Of a DNA stretch of 64,000 nucleotides, positions 15,579 through 23,460 are shown piece by piece; positions within the stretch are counted from its first letter, which is position 1; each line of letters starts with the position of its first letter. The notes under the pieces are model-generated. The model was not told where the DNA came from, searched no databases, and saw only the letters and a list, made by a program, of their open reading frames with translations. Source of the DNA: WHSW01 sp963729075 (lineage in GTDB: Bacteria; Actinomycetota; Thermoleophilia; Solirubrobacterales; 70-9); assembly GCA_963729075.1 (NCBI GenBank), contig CAVSMU010000002.1:1-64000 (forward strand). Reading direction: 5' to 3'. Position numbers and translations under genes: made by a program.

Positions 15579-16305
15579 ATGTGTTCGTGCCATGGCGAAG
15601 CGGCGAGGACAGAGGAGGCACGCCGGCTCCGACGCGAGCTGGGCATGCCGATGAAGCAGATCGCACGCCGTCTCGGGGTTTCCCCGGCGATCGTGCATCT
15701 GTGGACCCGCGACATCGACCGAGTGAGCAGCGCGAGAGAACCTCCGCGAGCCGCGAACCGCGACCCAGGACCGTGAGCGCTTCGCACGCGCCGAGTGGAT
15801 CGAGATCAACCGCGAGCGGCGACTCGGCTATCAGGCGGAGGCGGCGCCCGAGCACTAGCCGGCGATCGCCCTGCACCAAGCGGGGTGCATGCTCTACTGG
15901 GCCGAAGGCAGCAAGGACCGTAGCTTGCTCAACTTCGCCAACTCGGATCGCGAGATGGTCGAGCTTCTTCTGGCGATTCCTCGGCACAGTGCTTCGTGTT
16001 CATCGAGCACGAGTCCGGGCTGCGCCTGAACGTGTATCTCGAACAACGGGCTCTCACTGGAGGAGATCGAAGATTCGTGGCTCCGGGCGCTTGCGATCTC
16101 CCGCGCGTCTGCTTCCGCAATCACGTCATCGATCACTACCCGACCTCGAGCAGCGGCAAGAAGCGGAACAAGCTCCCGCACGGGGTCGTGCACCCTCGGC
16201 GTCTACGACACAGCCATCGTGCAGCACATCTACGGGGCGATTCAGGAGTACGCCGGGTTCGAGGAGCCTCGCTGGCTCGACGGGCCGCCGCGCGGAAGGC
16301 GCTAG
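15579..16305 (+). pseudogene. Degraded HTH-domain protein gene with multiple frameshifts
   Basis: The reading frames together spell a recognisable actinobacterial family. First comes an N-terminal HTH (LRRELGMPMKQIARRLGVSP, AIVHLWTRDID). Pieces in other frames follow: LHQAGCMLYWAEGSKDRSLL, NFANSDREMV, FVFIEHESGLRLNVYL, SLEEIEDSWLRALAISRAS, NHVIDHYPTSSSGKKRNKLP, GVYDTAIVQHIYGAIQEY and finally EEPRWLDGPPRGRR before TAG 16303-16305. A TAG also interrupts near 15858. At least four frame changes are needed to read it through, so it cannot make a full protein. It sits between the tRNA-Glu-like gene and argF. Confidence 0.8.
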
Positions 16306-16309
16306 GCGC

Positions 16310-17209
16310 TCAGCCGACTAGGCGCTCCAGCAGCGCCTTCTGTGCGTGCAGGCGGTTCTCGGCCTGGTCCCAGACCGCCGAGCGCTCGCCGTAGAGCACG
16401 TCCGCGGTGATCTCCTCGCCGGGGTGGGCCGGCAGGCAGTGCATGGCGATCGCGCGCTCGGAGCCGAGCGCGAGCAGCTCGGCGTTGAGCTGATACGGGG
16501 CGAGGTCGGAGCGACGGCGCTCCTCATCAGCCTCGTCGCCCATGCTCACCCAGACGTCGGTATAGAGCGCGTCGGCGCCGTCAGCGGCCTCGCGCGCGTC
16601 GTGGGTCTGAAGCGTTGCGAGCCCCGGCTCGAGCTCGTACCCCTCGGGGGTCGCAACCCGGACCTCCACGCCGGCGATGCGGCCGGCGATCGCCAGCGAG
16701 CGGGCGACGTTGTTGCCGTCACCGACGTACGCGACCGAGACTCCGTCCAGGTCGCCGAAGCGCTCGCGCAACGTGAGCAGGTCGGCGAGCGCCTGGCACG
16801 GGTGGTGCAGCGGGGTGAGGCCGTTGACGACCGGTACCTCCGCGGCGTCCGCGAGCTCGGCAACCGTCGCGTGCGCGCCCGCCCGGATCACGACCGCGTG
16901 GACGTAGCGCGACAGCATCCTGGCCGTGTCCCCGATCGACTCCCCGCGTCCGAGCTGCAGCTCGTCGGCGCGGAGTGCGAGCGGGTGCCCGCCGAGCTCC
17001 GCGATCCCGACCTGAAACGAGATGCGCGTCCTTGTTGACGGCCGCTCGAAGACCAGCGCCACCGTCCGTCGGCCGAGTGCGTCCGCGCCCAGCCCCTCGG
17101 CCCGCCCCCGCTTCAGCTCGTCAGCCCGCGCGAGCAGCGAGTCGAGCTGGGCCGCGGAGAGCTCCTCGCCGGTGAGAAAGTGGCGCGGCGGGTCGTTCAA
17201 GCGCGGCAT
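16310..17209 (-). CDS. argF: Ornithine carbamoyltransferase
   Basis: A 299-residue enzyme that makes citrulline from ornithine and carbamoyl phosphate. The carbamoyl-phosphate site FERPSTRTRISF (residue ~53), HPCQALADLL, the ornithine loop VWVSMGDE and HCLPAHPGEEI are all present. The OTC-type SMG motif separates it from aspartate carbamoyltransferase. ATG 17209 begins PRLNDPPRHFLTGEEL, the family start; the frame continues upstream without homology. No other arginine genes are adjacent. Its start codon is only 10 bp from that of the divergent EEP gene, leaving no conventional promoter space. Confidence 0.93.
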   Translation of the reverse strand: MPRLNDPPRHFLTGEELSAAQLDSLLARADELKRGRAEGLGADALGRRTVALVFERPSTRTRISFQVGIAELGGHPLALRADELQLGRGESIGDTARMLSRYVHAVVIRAGAHATVAELADAAEVPVVNGLTPLHHPCQALADLLTLRERFGDLDGVSVAYVGDGNNVARSLAIAGRIAGVEVRVATPEGYELEPGLATLQTHDAREAADGADALYTDVWVSMGDEADEERRRSDLAPYQLNAELLALGSERAIAMHCLPAHPGEEITADVLYGERSAVWDQAENRLHAQKALLERLVG

Positions 17210-17219
17210 TCTACGGTGG

Positions 17220-18039
17220 ATGGAGCTCCGCGCCCTGACCTGGAACCTCTTCCACGGCCGCGATTTCCCGCCCGACCCGTCGCTTCTGACCCTGAGGTCG
17301 CGGCTGCTGTGCTGGAGCGAGCGAAACGACACCCACCTGCAGCTCAACCGCGACCTCTTCGACGAGTTCGCCGGCGTGCTCGCCGGCGCCCCCTGGGACG
17401 TCGCGCTGCTCCAGGAGAGCCCGCCGCGCTGGTCGGAGGCGCTCGCGCGCGCCTGCGGCGCCAAGGCCCATCGCGTCCTCACATCGCGCAACTCGTTCGC
17501 GGCGCTCCGAGCGCTCGCCGCCCGCGTCAACCCCGACCTGATCGCCTCGAACGAGGGCGGCTCGAACCTGACCCTCGTCCGCAGCGGGCGGATCGTCGAG
17601 CGCCGCGAGCTCGAGCTGTGCCCGGGTCCGCGCCCCGAGCGGCGGGCGATGGCGTTCACCCGCGTGCGCCTCGGCGACGACCGCGAGCTCTGCGTCGCCA
17701 ACCTCCACGCGAGCGCCGGAGCGGCTCTCCGCGCCGCGGCCGAGGAGGAGGTGCTGAGCGCCGCCGAGTCGGGCGGTGGAGTGGGCGGGCCCGACGCCGC
17801 TCGTCTTCGGCGGCGACCTCAACCTGCGCCCGCGCGATACCTCGATCTACCAGCAGCTCGAGCGCGGCCTCGAGCTCACCCGGCCGACCGCGCCCGATGC
17901 GCTCGACCACCTGCTCGTCCGCGGCCTCGCGATCGTCACCCCGCCCGCCGCCTGGCCACCCGAGCGCCGCGAGGTCCGGGTTGGCGGGCTCGCCGTGCGC
18001 CTCTCCGATCACGCGCCGGTCGAGGCGACGTTCGCATGA
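17220..18039 (+). pseudogene. Endonuclease/exonuclease/phosphatase family gene with a frameshift
   Basis: The frame from ATG 17220 encodes an EEP-fold start: RALTWNLFHGRDFP, WDVALLQESPP and FTRVRLGDDRELCVANLHAS. After about residue 185 it degenerates into an Arg/Pro-rich tail. In the next frame, from about 17776, the missing EEP half appears: PLVFGGDLNLRPRD, LDHLLVRGLAIV and VRLSDHAPVEATFA, ending at TGA 18037-18039. All catalytic motifs (E of LQES, GDLN, SDHAP) are present, so a single-base change near 17770-17780 separates a complete enzyme into two. Sequencing error or true recent inactivation cannot be told apart here. Confidence 0.75.
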
Positions 18040-18131
18040 ACGGTCGCTGCGCCGGCGCGGCGCGGCTCCCGGCGGCGCGCGGGATGAGATAGTCAGAGCT
18101 GACCCCCGACGCCCGAGGCGAGGAGGAACAG

Positions 18132-18875
18132 ATGGCGACCAGGTCCGGAGGCTCCAGGTCCGGAGGCTCCAAGTCCACAGGCGCAAAGTCGAGACGATCC
18201 ACGTCGTCACGCTCGACGTCGACGAGCCGAAGCGGCGCAACCCGGTCCGCAGGCGGGTCCTCGAGCCGAAGCGGCGCAACCCGAAGCGGTCGGCAACCGG
18301 GACCGTCGCACGACCGCCCGCAGCAGCCCGCGGCAGGCCGTTCCGACAAGAGCGTGCAGGCGTTCCGCGACGCGCTCGAGCGCAGCCGCGGAGCGCTGGA
18401 GTCGAACCTGACCCTCTCGCGCGAGCGGATCCAGGAGGTCGTCGACGACGCGGTCGAGCGCGGCAGGATGACGCGCGGCGACGCGAACAAGCTCGTGTCG
18501 AACCTCGTCAGCCACGGTCGCAAGGCAAGCGACGACCTGATGCGCGATCTCGAGAAGCTGCTCGAGCAGGCGCGCAAGGAGGTCGACTCCCGCACCAGCC
18601 CGGCCCGCCGCCAGGCTCGCAGCGCCGCCGGTCGTGCGGCCCGCAGCGTCCGCGACGCCGCCGACCGCCCGCTCGCGGAAGCGGACCGGCTGCGGCGCCG
18701 GACCGGCGCTCCAGGGCCGCCGATCACCGGCTATGACCAGCTCACCGCGGGCCAGGTCAAGTCGAGGCTCAAGGACCTGAACAAGGCCGAGCTGCGCAAG
18801 GTGCGCACGCAGGAGAAGCGCGGCAAGGCGCGGAAGGGCATCCTCAACGACATCGAGCGGCGCCTGCAGAAGTAG
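18132..18875 (+). CDS. Histone-H1-like/phasin-like basic protein
   Basis: A 247-residue protein. An Arg/Ser/Gly-rich disordered N-terminus (SRSGGSKSTGAKSRRSTSSR) precedes a helical middle part (residues ~75-150: VQAFRDALERSRGALESNL, then a phasin-like heptad pattern). A second basic linker leads to a C-terminal module, YDQLTAGQVKSRLKDLNKAE, ending ILNDIERRL, found in actinobacterial nucleoid- or granule-associated proteins. DNA repeats underlie the N-terminus (a 21-bp direct repeat at 18224 and 18263). AGGAGGAA precedes the ATG. DNA binding through the basic tail is inferred; polyhydroxyalkanoate-granule association is an alternative. Confidence 0.7.
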   Translation: MATRSGGSRSGGSKSTGAKSRRSTSSRSTSTSRSGATRSAGGSSSRSGATRSGRQPGPSHDRPQQPAAGRSDKSVQAFRDALERSRGALESNLTLSRERIQEVVDDAVERGRMTRGDANKLVSNLVSHGRKASDDLMRDLEKLLEQARKEVDSRTSPARRQARSAAGRAARSVRDAADRPLAEADRLRRRTGAPGPPITGYDQLTAGQVKSRLKDLNKAELRKVRTQEKRGKARKGILNDIERRLQK

Positions 18876-18897
18876 GAACGCTGCTAACCATAGGGGC

Positions 18898-20238
18898 GTG
18901 CCCGACGCCCCCACCACCACCCGCCCCCGCCCTCGCCAGGGCACGGAGCTGGAGCTGGAGATCGACTCGCTCGCCCAGGGCGGCCGCGGCGTCGCGCGCT
19001 CGAACGGCTACGTCGTCTTCGTCAGCGGCGCTCTCCCGGGCGACCGCGTGCGCGCCCGCCTGACCCGCGCCAAGCGCGACTACGGCGAGGCGAAGGCGGT
19101 CGAGCTGGTGCGCCCGAGCGCCGAGCGGATCGCCGACCGCTGCTTGCACGGAGGCGAGCCCTGCCCCGGCGCCGCCTGGCAGGGCATGGCCTACGAGCGC
19201 CAGCTCGCCGAGAAGGCGGCACAGGTGGACGACGCGCTCCGTCGCATCGGCCGCCTCGACGGGTTCGAGCTGGAGCCGATCGAGCCGGCGGCGGAGCAGT
19301 GGCGCTATCGCAACAAGCTCGAGTACTCGTTCGGGCCCGGCGCCGAGGGGCTCGCGCTCGGCTTTCACCGCCGCGGCAGCTGGGCCGACGTTGTGCCGGT
19401 CGAGGACTGCCTGCTCGCCTCGGAGGCCAACAACGCGGCCCGCAACGCGGTTCGCGACTGGGCTCGGGACGAGGCGATCCCGCCTTATGACCGTCGCGAC
19501 CGGGCGGGCGTGCTGCGCAACCTCGTAGTTCGCGAGGGCCGGCGTACCGGCGAGCTGCAGACGCGCCTGGTCACCTCGCCGGCCGAGTTCGCGCGCCCGC
19601 CGGTGGACCTGCACACCGTGATCGACGGACCGGGCGGCGGCACCGACGGGCCCACCGGCGCGCTCGGCGCCGAGCATCTGCACGAGGAGCTCTGCGGCCT
19701 GCGGTTCCGGATCTCATACAACGCCTTCCTGCAGACCAACACCGAGATGGCCGAGCGCCTCTACGGGATCGCCGCCGAGTTCGCGGAGCTCGAGGGGCGC
19801 GAACGGCTCTTCGACCTCTTCTGCGGAATCGGGACCATCGGCCTCTCGCTGGCCCGCAGCGCAGGCGAGGTCTGGGGGCTCGAGAGCGTCGCCGAGGCGG
19901 TGGCCGACGCCGAGCACAACGCCGAACTGAACGAGATCGCGAACGCGCGGTTCGTCACCGGAGACGCGCGACTGGGCATCAGGCCGCTCATCGAACGTGC
20001 GGGACGCGCCGACGTGGTCGTGGTCGACCCGCCGCGGGCGGGGCTTTCCTCGAAGGTCGTCCGCCGGGTGCTGGAGATCGAGGCGCCGCGGATCGTCTAC
20101 GTGTCCTGCAACCCGACGACGCTCGCGCCGAACGCAGCCCAGATGGTCGAGGCGGGCTATACCCTGCGCCGCGTGAAGCCGGTCGACATGTTCCCGCAGA
20201 CGCCGCACGTCGAATGCGTCGCGGTGCTGGAGAAGTGA
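18898..20238 (+). CDS. Class I SAM-dependent RNA methyltransferase (RlmD/TrmA family)
   Basis: A 446-residue RNA m5U methyltransferase. The N-terminal TRAM domain (LELEIDSLAQGGRGVARSNG) is followed by a central insert with WRYRNKLEYSFG. The SAM fold contains LFDLFCGIGTIGLSLAR, VVVVDPPRAGLSSKVV and the nucleophile loop VYVSCNPTTLA. The catalytic Cys is present. The N-terminal Fe-S cysteines typical of RlmD are incomplete (only CLHGGEPCPG is seen). It starts at GTG 18898 and overlaps the next gene by 4 nt (GTGA). The target uridine, in 23S rRNA or tRNA, cannot be decided from sequence. Confidence 0.9.
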   Translation: MPDAPTTTRPRPRQGTELELEIDSLAQGGRGVARSNGYVVFVSGALPGDRVRARLTRAKRDYGEAKAVELVRPSAERIADRCLHGGEPCPGAAWQGMAYERQLAEKAAQVDDALRRIGRLDGFELEPIEPAAEQWRYRNKLEYSFGPGAEGLALGFHRRGSWADVVPVEDCLLASEANNAARNAVRDWARDEAIPPYDRRDRAGVLRNLVVREGRRTGELQTRLVTSPAEFARPPVDLHTVIDGPGGGTDGPTGALGAEHLHEELCGLRFRISYNAFLQTNTEMAERLYGIAAEFAELEGRERLFDLFCGIGTIGLSLARSAGEVWGLESVAEAVADAEHNAELNEIANARFVTGDARLGIRPLIERAGRADVVVVDPPRAGLSSKVVRRVLEIEAPRIVYVSCNPTTLAPNAAQMVEAGYTLRRVKPVDMFPQTPHVECVAVLEK

Positions 20239-21017
20239 GCGGGCAGCGGGGCTTCGGGGTCGCGGCGGGGCTGGATCCGCAGGTAGCGGGGCCGCTGGCC
20301 GCGCGCTGCGCCGAGCTCGGCTACGACTCGATGTGGTCGAACGACCATCCCGGCGGCCTCGGCCTCGAGACGGTCGCCGCGTTCGCCGATGCCGCCCCCG
20401 AGCTCGAGCTCGGGGTCGCGGTGATGGCGCTCGATCGCCATACACCCGCCGACATCGCCGCGCACATCGACCGCCTGCGGCTCGATCGCGAGCGGCTCTG
20501 GCTCGGCGTCGGCGCCGGCTTCTCGGAGCGGCCGCTGACGAAGATGAACCAGGCCCTGCACGATCTGCGCTCCGCCCTGCCGGGCGTCCGCCTTGTGCTC
20601 GCCGCGATGGGCCCGAAAATGTGCCGCCTCGCAGGGTCGTCCTACGACGGCGCCTTCTTCAACTGGATGACCCCGGAGTTCGCCGCCTCGGCACGGCTCA
20701 ACGTCGAGTGGGGCGCCGGCGACGTCCCCCGCGATCCCCCGACCGTGTTCGGCTACGTCCGCGCCGCGATCGGCGCGGACGCGAGCGAGCGGCTTGCCAA
20801 GGAGGAGGCGTTCTACCGCGACCTGCACGACGGCTACCGCAACCACTTCGATCGCCTCGAGGAGCCGGAGGGCACAGTGGGCGTCGCCGCCGCCGACCGG
20901 GACGAGGCCCAGCCCGCGCTGGCGGCCTACGAGGCCCTGGACGTGCTCGTCGTCCGCGGCCTCGCGAGCGCCAGCGTCGAGGCGATGGCCGCGGTCGCCG
21001 AGGCCGCCGCGCCGTGA
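20235..21017 (+). CDS. LLM-class flavin-dependent oxidoreductase
   Basis: A 260-residue luciferase-like monooxygenase fold. The N-terminal barrel strand GFGVAAGLDP, ELGYDSMWSNDHPGG, ELELGVAVMALDRHTP and RLWLGVGAGFSERPL are typical of F420-dependent members. It is shorter than the usual ~300-340 residues, and the C-terminal region is reduced. GTG 20235 overlaps the TGA of the methyltransferase gene, so the two genes are translationally coupled. A hairpin terminator follows at 21062. The cofactor (F420 or FMN) and substrate are not visible. Confidence 0.8.
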   Translation: MSGQRGFGVAAGLDPQVAGPLAARCAELGYDSMWSNDHPGGLGLETVAAFADAAPELELGVAVMALDRHTPADIAAHIDRLRLDRERLWLGVGAGFSERPLTKMNQALHDLRSALPGVRLVLAAMGPKMCRLAGSSYDGAFFNWMTPEFAASARLNVEWGAGDVPRDPPTVFGYVRAAIGADASERLAKEEAFYRDLHDGYRNHFDRLEEPEGTVGVAAADRDEAQPALAAYEALDVLVVRGLASASVEAMAAVAEAAAP

Positions 21018-21061
21018 AGCGCGCCCGCCCCGTCCTTCGTTTTTTTCGGCCTTTTTCGCAG

Positions 21062-21081
21062 CCGCTCAACCGGCGGTTTTT
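21062..21081 (+). terminator. Rho-independent terminator after the LLM gene
   Basis: Stem CCGC/GCGG (21062-21065 with 21073-21076) closes a 7-nt loop and runs directly into TTTTT (21077-21081). It lies 45 nt after the LLM stop. Two further T-tracts precede it (21039-21055), which strengthens the case for an end of transcription in otherwise GC-rich DNA. Confidence 0.7.
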
Positions 21082-21232
21082 CTGATCGAGAGCCTTGCCA
21101 ATCGACCCCGCTTACCGCGTGGCGATCTCGCCGACCAGGTCGAGGGGCGCGATCGCCCGCCTCCTACGCAAGCGAAACCGGCACGCGGAATAGGCTGCCG
21201 TTGCCAATGTCACGGATACAGGGAGGAATGTC

Positions 21233-21631
21233 ATGAGCACCGCAGCACGCCTGATCGCATCCATCCTGGCGGCCGGATCGTTGCTTGCGGCCTGCGGTGA
21301 CGACGAAGCGACGAAGACCTCCGGCGACGGAGGAGCTGCGGTACCGGCGGCGGACACCGCGTTCAACGAACTCAAGACCGCGCTCGAGGCCCAGGGCCTG
21401 GCGGTCGCCAACCTCCCGGCGGCGTCGCTGAATGGCGCCGAGACGGGCGTCAACATCACCGGGGACAAGACCGGCACCGCGCGCCTGTTCTCGAGCTCGT
21501 CCAAAGCGAACGCCTACGCGAAGCAGGCCGAGAAGAGCGGCGCCTCAACAACCACCGTCGGCACGGTGGTCCTCCAGTCGGCCAGCCAGGAGGACACGGA
21601 TTTCTTCGCCGAGGCCTATGAAGGGGGCTGA
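21233..21631 (+). CDS. Small lipoprotein
   Basis: A 132-residue protein with signal peptide AARLIASILAAGSLLAAC ending in a lipobox (LLAAC), then an acidic/Thr linker and a small alpha/beta domain. The domain has FNELKTALEAQGLAVANLP, then TGTARLFSSSSKANAYAKQA and a Thr/Val-rich strand (TTTVGTVVLQS). It starts at ATG 21233, five nt after GGGAGGA. A -10-like TAGGCT lies near 21191. It is expected on the outer face of the membrane. I recognise no family. Confidence 0.75.
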   Translation: MSTAARLIASILAAGSLLAACGDDEATKTSGDGGAAVPAADTAFNELKTALEAQGLAVANLPAASLNGAETGVNITGDKTGTARLFSSSSKANAYAKQAEKSGASTTTVGTVVLQSASQEDTDFFAEAYEGG

Positions 21632-21713
21632 GACGCCCCTGACCCCGGCCCGCGAGAGAGCACGGGGTCGCCAGTCCCTCTAACCGCCCGGAGCTCGGGA
21701 GCGATCAGGCGGG

Positions 21714-22259
21714 CTTCCCCGAACGGACGCGGCGCTGGGATACCTCGTCGAGATCCTCGAACCCGTCCGACCGCTGCTCCTCCGAACCCATCTCCTCGAG
21801 CACCCTGATCGCGGCGATTCGGTCGCGTGGATAGACCTCCGTGTCGCGGGCGATCTCTTCGAGGATCGCGATGCGTCGGGGCCGGGCGTTCAGGCGGTCG
21901 TCGTCGACCCCTCCGAGCCGCCGACCGGCGCCAACGTCAAGCGCGAGAAGCTGCGGGTCCTCGCGCGCCCGTATCCGCGGGCGGTCGCCGGCACCCCGCG
22001 CAGCTTCGGCTTCGACCCGGACACCGCGCGCTTCGAGCTGGAGTACTCGGCGAGGACCCCCAAGGGCGACGCGCTCGGCCGGCGCCTCGACGCGCGGGTC
22101 GACACCGAGGTCTTCCTGCCGCGGATCCAGTACCCCGACGGCTATTCGGTGCAGGCGCGCGGGGCCGAGGTCGTTTCCGAGCCCGGCGCCCGGGTGCTGA
22201 GGCTCGAACGCCTGCGGCGTAGCCGGTCGGTCGAGGTCGCGGTCACTCCGAAGCCCTAG
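21714..22259 (+). pseudogene. C-terminal remnant of a GH5 endoglycosylceramidase-like glycosidase
   Basis: One frame ending at TAG 22257-22259 is open for about 180 codons but has no ATG, GTG or TTG start. From about 21880 it reads VQAVVVDPSEPPTGANVKRE, then RVLARPYPRAVAGTPRSFGF, then DPDTARFELEYSA. This is the hinge and C-terminal beta-domain of GH5 endoglycoceramidase-like enzymes. The upstream piece (LLEHPDRGDSVAWIDLRVAG) only weakly resembles the last barrel strand, and the catalytic Glu residues are absent. It appears to be the tail of a gene whose catalytic domain has been lost, not a new protein. Confidence 0.6.
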
Positions 22260-22289
22260 CCCCGTTTCCGGGTTCTAGGCTTTGCGGAC

Positions 22290-22550
22290 GTGCCGGTGCA
22301 CTACTCGGTCAAGCTCAAGTTCGCCTCCGATCGGCGCCACCTCGACGAGATGCTGCACGCGATCGTCGCGATCGAAGACGGACTGGCCTACGAGATCGCG
22401 GACTCGCCGCAGCTCGGGCCGCTCGGGCTGCCTCTCTCGACCTCGATCACGTTCACGGCCGAGCGCGCGACCGAACGGGAGCTGGCGGAGGAGGTGGACG
22501 GCGCGATCGACGCGATCGGGCTCGCGCCTCGCTTCGAGCGTCTCGCCTGA
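22290..22550 (+). CDS. Small hypothetical protein
   Basis: 86 residues starting at GTG 22290 (VPVHYSVKLKFASDRRHLDE). The composition is balanced, with predicted beta-alpha-beta-alpha order and no signal or TM segment. TAGGCT at 22276-22281 ends 8 nt before the GTG, fitting a leaderless transcript. It is followed after 26 nt by the zinc-ribbon-like protein. I recognise no family. Codon usage is typical of the window, so it is likely a real gene. Confidence 0.6.
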   Translation: MPVHYSVKLKFASDRRHLDEMLHAIVAIEDGLAYEIADSPQLGPLGLPLSTSITFTAERATERELAEEVDGAIDAIGLAPRFERLA

Positions 22551-22576
22551 TCCGGCGTCCAGGTAGGGTGAGGCCG

Positions 22577-22765
22577 ATGCCGGACCTCGAGGAGCACTCG
22601 ATCGCGACGCTCCCCGCGCGCTGTGAGAACTGCGGCGCCACGCTGACCGACGCGGAGAAGAGCCTCGCGCTCGAGAGCGGCGCAAGCCCGGTCCTGTGCA
22701 GCGTCTGCGCGGCCGAGGAGTCCCCGGCAGTCGAGTCCGCCGAGGAGCTGGAGCCCGGCTCCTAG
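22577..22765 (+). CDS. Small zinc-ribbon-like protein
   Basis: 62 residues with two Cys pairs, CENCG and CSVCA, separated by about 23 residues (ATLTDAEKSLALESGASPVL), a spacing that fits a treble-clef or zinc-ribbon knuckle. The acidic C-terminus is EESPAVESAEELEPGS. TAGGGT at 22564-22569 lies 7 nt before the ATG. It overlaps the convergent UDG gene by 4 bp. A role in nucleic-acid or protein binding is only a guess. Confidence 0.65.
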   Translation: MPDLEEHSIATLPARCENCGATLTDAEKSLALESGASPVLCSVCAAEESPAVESAEELEPGS

Positions 22766-23460
22766 TACGGCGGGAGCTCGGCGTACCAGTCGCCGAGCGC
22801 GCGAAACGCTGACCAGAACTCACGCTTCGCGCCCTCGGAGTCCAGCGAGTCGTCGATGTCGGGCACGTACAGGGCGTCGATCGTCGGCGTCATCGCCTGG
22901 ATCTCCCCCAGGACCGGCTCGAGCTCGCGCGCCAGCGGGACGCCGACCTCGTTCACGGTGGCGAGCGCGCGCTCGCCCATGACGACGATGCACCGGGGCT
23001 GCACGATCGCGATCTCCTCGACCACCCGCTCGACGCACTCGCCCGCGGCGAGGCTCGGGTCCGAGACGGGGCACTTGACGCACAGGGTCCCGTAGACCGC
23101 GAGCGGGTCGATCCCGAGCCGCTTGAAGCTCTTCATCAGGGCGTTGCCGGAGCGGCCGTAGAAGGCGACCCCCTCCTCGACCTCGGCAGCCGTCGGTGCG
23201 TACTTGAGCAGGAAGACATCGGCCTGCGGATGGCCCGAGCCGAGCACCGGCATCAGGTTGCCGCGCGGGCAATGCGAGCACTCCTGGAGGCGATGCGTCA
23301 GCTGGTTGAGCTCGCGGATCGCGCGCTCCAGGTACTTCTCCTGGATCTCGTCGTCGGTGGTCGGCAAGCTTGGCGCTCCCGGCTGGCCGCGATGCGCGTC
23401 CGAGCCGCCCGACTCCTTTGACGGCCTCGCTCGCCCTCCTTCCACGCGGTCGGCGTGCAT
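22762..23460 (-). CDS. Uracil-DNA glycosylase superfamily protein
   Basis: A 232-residue UDG-fold protein. The N-terminal Cys pair CSHCPRGNLMPVLGSG resembles the Fe-S-binding start of family 4 UDGs. FYGRSGNALMKSFKRLGI is the substrate-loop motif, with CVKCPVSDPS and VVMGERALATV following. The usual family 4 motif GEAPGxxE is replaced by LLKYAPTAAEVEEGVAFYG, and the second active-site motif H-P-S is not obvious. Activity on uracil is therefore uncertain. The ATG shares its A with the TGA of the GT-PHP gene (ATGA), so it is the downstream partner in an operon. Confidence 0.75.
   Translation of the reverse strand: MHADRVEGGRARPSKESGGSDAHRGQPGAPSLPTTDDEIQEKYLERAIRELNQLTHRLQECSHCPRGNLMPVLGSGHPQADVFLLKYAPTAAEVEEGVAFYGRSGNALMKSFKRLGIDPLAVYGTLCVKCPVSDPSLAAGECVERVVEEIAIVQPRCIVVMGERALATVNEVGVPLARELEPVLGEIQAMTPTIDALYVPDIDDSLDSEGAKREFWSAFRALGDWYAELPPY

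Noticed and set aside
15579..16305. Broken HTH gene as a LAGLIDADG homing endonuclease
   Set aside because: No LAGLIDADG-like pair is visible in any frame; the HTH plus HYPTSSSGKKRNKLP pattern fits a different actinobacterial family.
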